Origin: Mercurialis annua
Taxonomy: Eukaryota > Streptophyta > Magnoliopsida > Malpighiales > Euphorbiaceae
Length of the DNA stretch: 64,000 bases
Assembly (NCBI RefSeq): GCF_937616625.2
Contig: NC_065572.1
Coordinates: forward strand, 45,225,653 to 45,289,652
Reading direction: 5' to 3'
Positions 61,306-64,000 of the stretch are shown here, piece after piece (the first letter of the stretch is position 1; each line of letters opens with the position of its first letter). A program made the translations under genes and the position numbers. A model generated the notes under the pieces. The model was not told where the DNA came from, searched no databases, and worked only from the letters and a program-made list of their open reading frames with translations.

Positions 61306-64000
61306 CATACTTATATAGCGTCACTTTTCTCGCACAGTTTCCATAATATAACCTAACCATTGTTAGGATATAAGAACGACGCGTTAAAGAGACTTGTGTC
61401 GCGACATATAATTTAGTGTCACTTTCAACGCACTCTTTGCGTAATATAAAAAAACCATGCTTAGGTTATCGAAACGACAGGTTAAAGAGACTTATGACGC
61501 GACATACTTATCTAGCGTCACTTTTCACGCACACTTTGCGTAATGTAACTTAACCATGCTTATATTATGGGAACGCCGCGTTAAATAGACTTGTCATGCG
61601 ATATACTAATCTACAGTCGCTTTTAACAAACATTTATCGTAATATAACCTAACAATGCTTAGGTAATCAGAACGACGCGTTAAAGAGACTTAAGACGCAA
61701 CGTACTAATCTAGCGTCACTTTTAACGCACACTTTGTGTTATATAACCGAACCATGCTTATGTAATCAGAACGACACGTTAAAGAGAGTTGAGATGCAAC
61801 ATACTTATAACGCATCACTTTTAACGCACACTTTGCTGAATATAGCCTAACCATGCAAAGGTAATTGGAACGACGCGTTAAAGAGACTTGTGACACGACA
61901 TACTTATATAGTGTCCCTTTTCACGCACACTTTGCATAACATAACCTAACCATGCATAGGTAATCGGAACGACGCGTTAAAGAGACTTGTGATGCGACAA
62001 ACTAATCTAGCATCACTTTTAACGCACACTTTGCGTAATATAACCTAAGCATGCTTAGGTAATCGGAACGACGCGTTAAAGAGACTTGTGACGCGACATA
62101 CTTATATAGCGTCACTTTTTACGGACACTTTGCATCATATAAGCAAACCATTGTTAGGTAATTAGAACGACGCGTTAAAGAGACTTGTCACGCGACATAT
62201 TAATCAAGCGTCGCTTTTAACGCACACTTAGCGTAATATAACCTAACCATGCTTAGGTAATCGGAACGACGCGTTAAAGAGACATGTGACGCGATATACT
62301 AATCTATCGTCACTTTTAACTCACACTTTGCGTAATATAACACCAAACCATGCTTAGATAATCAGAACGACGAATTAAAAAGACATGTGATGCGAACTAC
62401 TAATCTAGCGTCACTTGTAACACATCTTTTGCGTAAAACCTAACCATGCTTAGGTAATCGGAACAACGCGCAAAGACACTTAAGACGCGACATACTAATC
62501 TAGCGACATTTTTAACACACACTTTGCCTAATATAACCAAACCATGCTTAGGTAATCGGAACGACGGGTTAAATGACTTGTGACGCGACATACTTATACA
62601 GCGTCACAGTTCACGCACACTTTACGTGATATAACCTAACCATTGTTAGGTCAGAACGACGCGTTAAAAAGACTTGTGACGCGATATACTAATCTAGCAT
62701 CACTTTTAACAAACACTTTGCGTCATATAACCTAACCATGCCTAATAGGAACGACGCGTTAAAAAGACTTGAGACGCGACATACTACTAATCTAGCATCA
62801 CTTTTCACGCACACTTTGCGTAATATAACCTGACCACGCTTAGGCAATCAGAACGACACGTTAAAGAGACTTGTGACGCGACATACTACTAATATAGTGT
62901 CACTATAAAACGCACACTTTGCGTTATATAACCTAACCATGCCTAGGTGATTGGAACGGCGCGTTAAAGAGTCTTGTGACGCGACATAATAATCTAGCGT
63001 CACTTTTAACGCACATTTTGCGTAATATAACTTAACCATGCTTACGTAATCAAAACCATATAGCGTCACTTATCACGCACACTTTGCGTAATATAACCAA
63101 ACAATTGTTAGGTAATCAGAACGACACGTTAAAGAGACTTCTAACGCGACAACCTAATCTCGCGTCACTTTTAAGGCACACTTTGCGTAATATAACCGAA
63201 CCATGCTTAGGTAATCGGAACGACGCATAAAAGAGACTTATGACGCGACATAATAATCTAGCGTCACATTTCACGCACACTTTGCGTAACATAATCTAAC
63301 CATGACTAGGTAATCATAACCACACACTACAGAGACTTGTGACACGAATCTTGTGTCACTTTTAACGCAGACTTTTTGTAATATAACCTAACCATGCTTA
63401 GGTAATCGGAACTACGCGTTAAAGAGACTTGAGACGCGACATACTAATATTACATCACTTTTCACGCGCACTTCGCGTAATATAACCTAACCATGCTTAG
63501 GTAATCGGAACAACGCGATAAAGAGACTTGTGACGCGACGTACTACGAATCTAGCGTCACTTTTAATGCACACTTTGCGTTATATAATCTAACCATTCCT
63601 AGGTAATCAGAACGACTCGTTAATAAAACTTGTGATGCGACATACTAATCTATCATCACTTTTCACGCACACATTGCGTATTATAATCTAACCATGCTTA
63701 GGTAATCGGAACGACGCGTTAAAGAGACTTGTAACTCGATATACTACTAATCTAGCGTCACTTTTAACGCACACTTTGCGTTATATAACTTTAACCATGC
63801 TTAGGTAATCGGAACGACGCGCTAAAAAGACTTATCACGCGACATACTTATCTAGCGTCACTTTTCAAGCACACTTTGCATAATATAACCTAACGCGTTA
63901 AACAGACTTGTGACACGACATAACAATCTAGCGTCACTTTAACGTACACTCTACATAATATAACCTAACCATGCTTAGGTAATCAGAACGACGCTTTAAA

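Larger units (their letters stand above)
45147..64000 (+). repeat. 99-bp satellite array, forward segment 3
   Basis: Forward-sense monomers run to the end of the window with no non-satellite insertion. Two textures are visible. Up to about 58 kb, TTGAGACGCG and TTTTCACGCAC types with interspersed 48-bp units predominate. From about 59 kb, TTGTGACGCG with TTTTAACGCAC types dominates and short units are scarce. The array continues past the window edge. No gene is seen. Confidence 0.97.

Overview
This window holds no recognisable protein-coding or stable RNA gene. About 97% of it is one tandem satellite family with a 99-bp monomer. Adjacent monomers are degenerate, but larger blocks are duplicated at very high identity. 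Three things break the satellite: two copies (plus a stump) of a short tRNA-derived SINE, and one 1,444-bp solo LTR. The satellite, a Pol III-type SINE with an A-tail and target-site duplications, and a TG...CA LTR with a 5-bp duplication all indicate nuclear heterochromatin of a eukaryote. A land plant is most likely (inference from the LTR and SINE style); I cannot name the species, and a centromeric or subtelomeric position is not shown.

Monomer. Landmarks in order are AATCGGAACGACGCGTT, AAAGAGACTTGAGACGCGAC, ATACTAATCTAGCGTCAC, TTTTCACGCACACTTTGCG and TAATATAACCTAACCATGCTTAGGT. By hand the consensus has 43 G/C in 99 bases and 9 CpGs, about twice the expectation from its composition. A 48-bp short form is interspersed; it lacks about half of the monomer and carries the core AAGCATGG in place of CCATGCTT.

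Layout. Positions 1-8202 carry monomers in the forward sense. Positions 8203-45146 carry them in the reverse sense, interrupted by the solo LTR at 34680-36123. Positions 45147-64000 are forward again. The strand switch at 45.15-45.31 kb is the centre of a fold-back whose arms of at least 1.2 kb share rare private variants. The switch at 8.2 kb is a simpler microhomology-type junction.

Higher order. The reverse block is essentially two tandem copies of a macro-repeat (about 9.06-24.0 kb and 25.26-44.75 kb), paired at offsets of 16.2-16.3 kb and 20.7-21.0 kb. They differ by a 4,690-bp presence/absence segment that holds the LTR, and by gains or losses of whole monomers (one, one and three). The SINE was inserted once and then multiplied with the macro-repeat; the LTR came later. 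In the right segment a 705-bp unit is repeated three times almost perfectly at 59.19-61.31 kb.

Open reading frames up to 109 codons occur only because 99 and 48 are multiples of three; none is annotated as a gene. Offsets were obtained by reading matching landmarks by eye, so block edges away from named junctions are good to roughly 100 bp.
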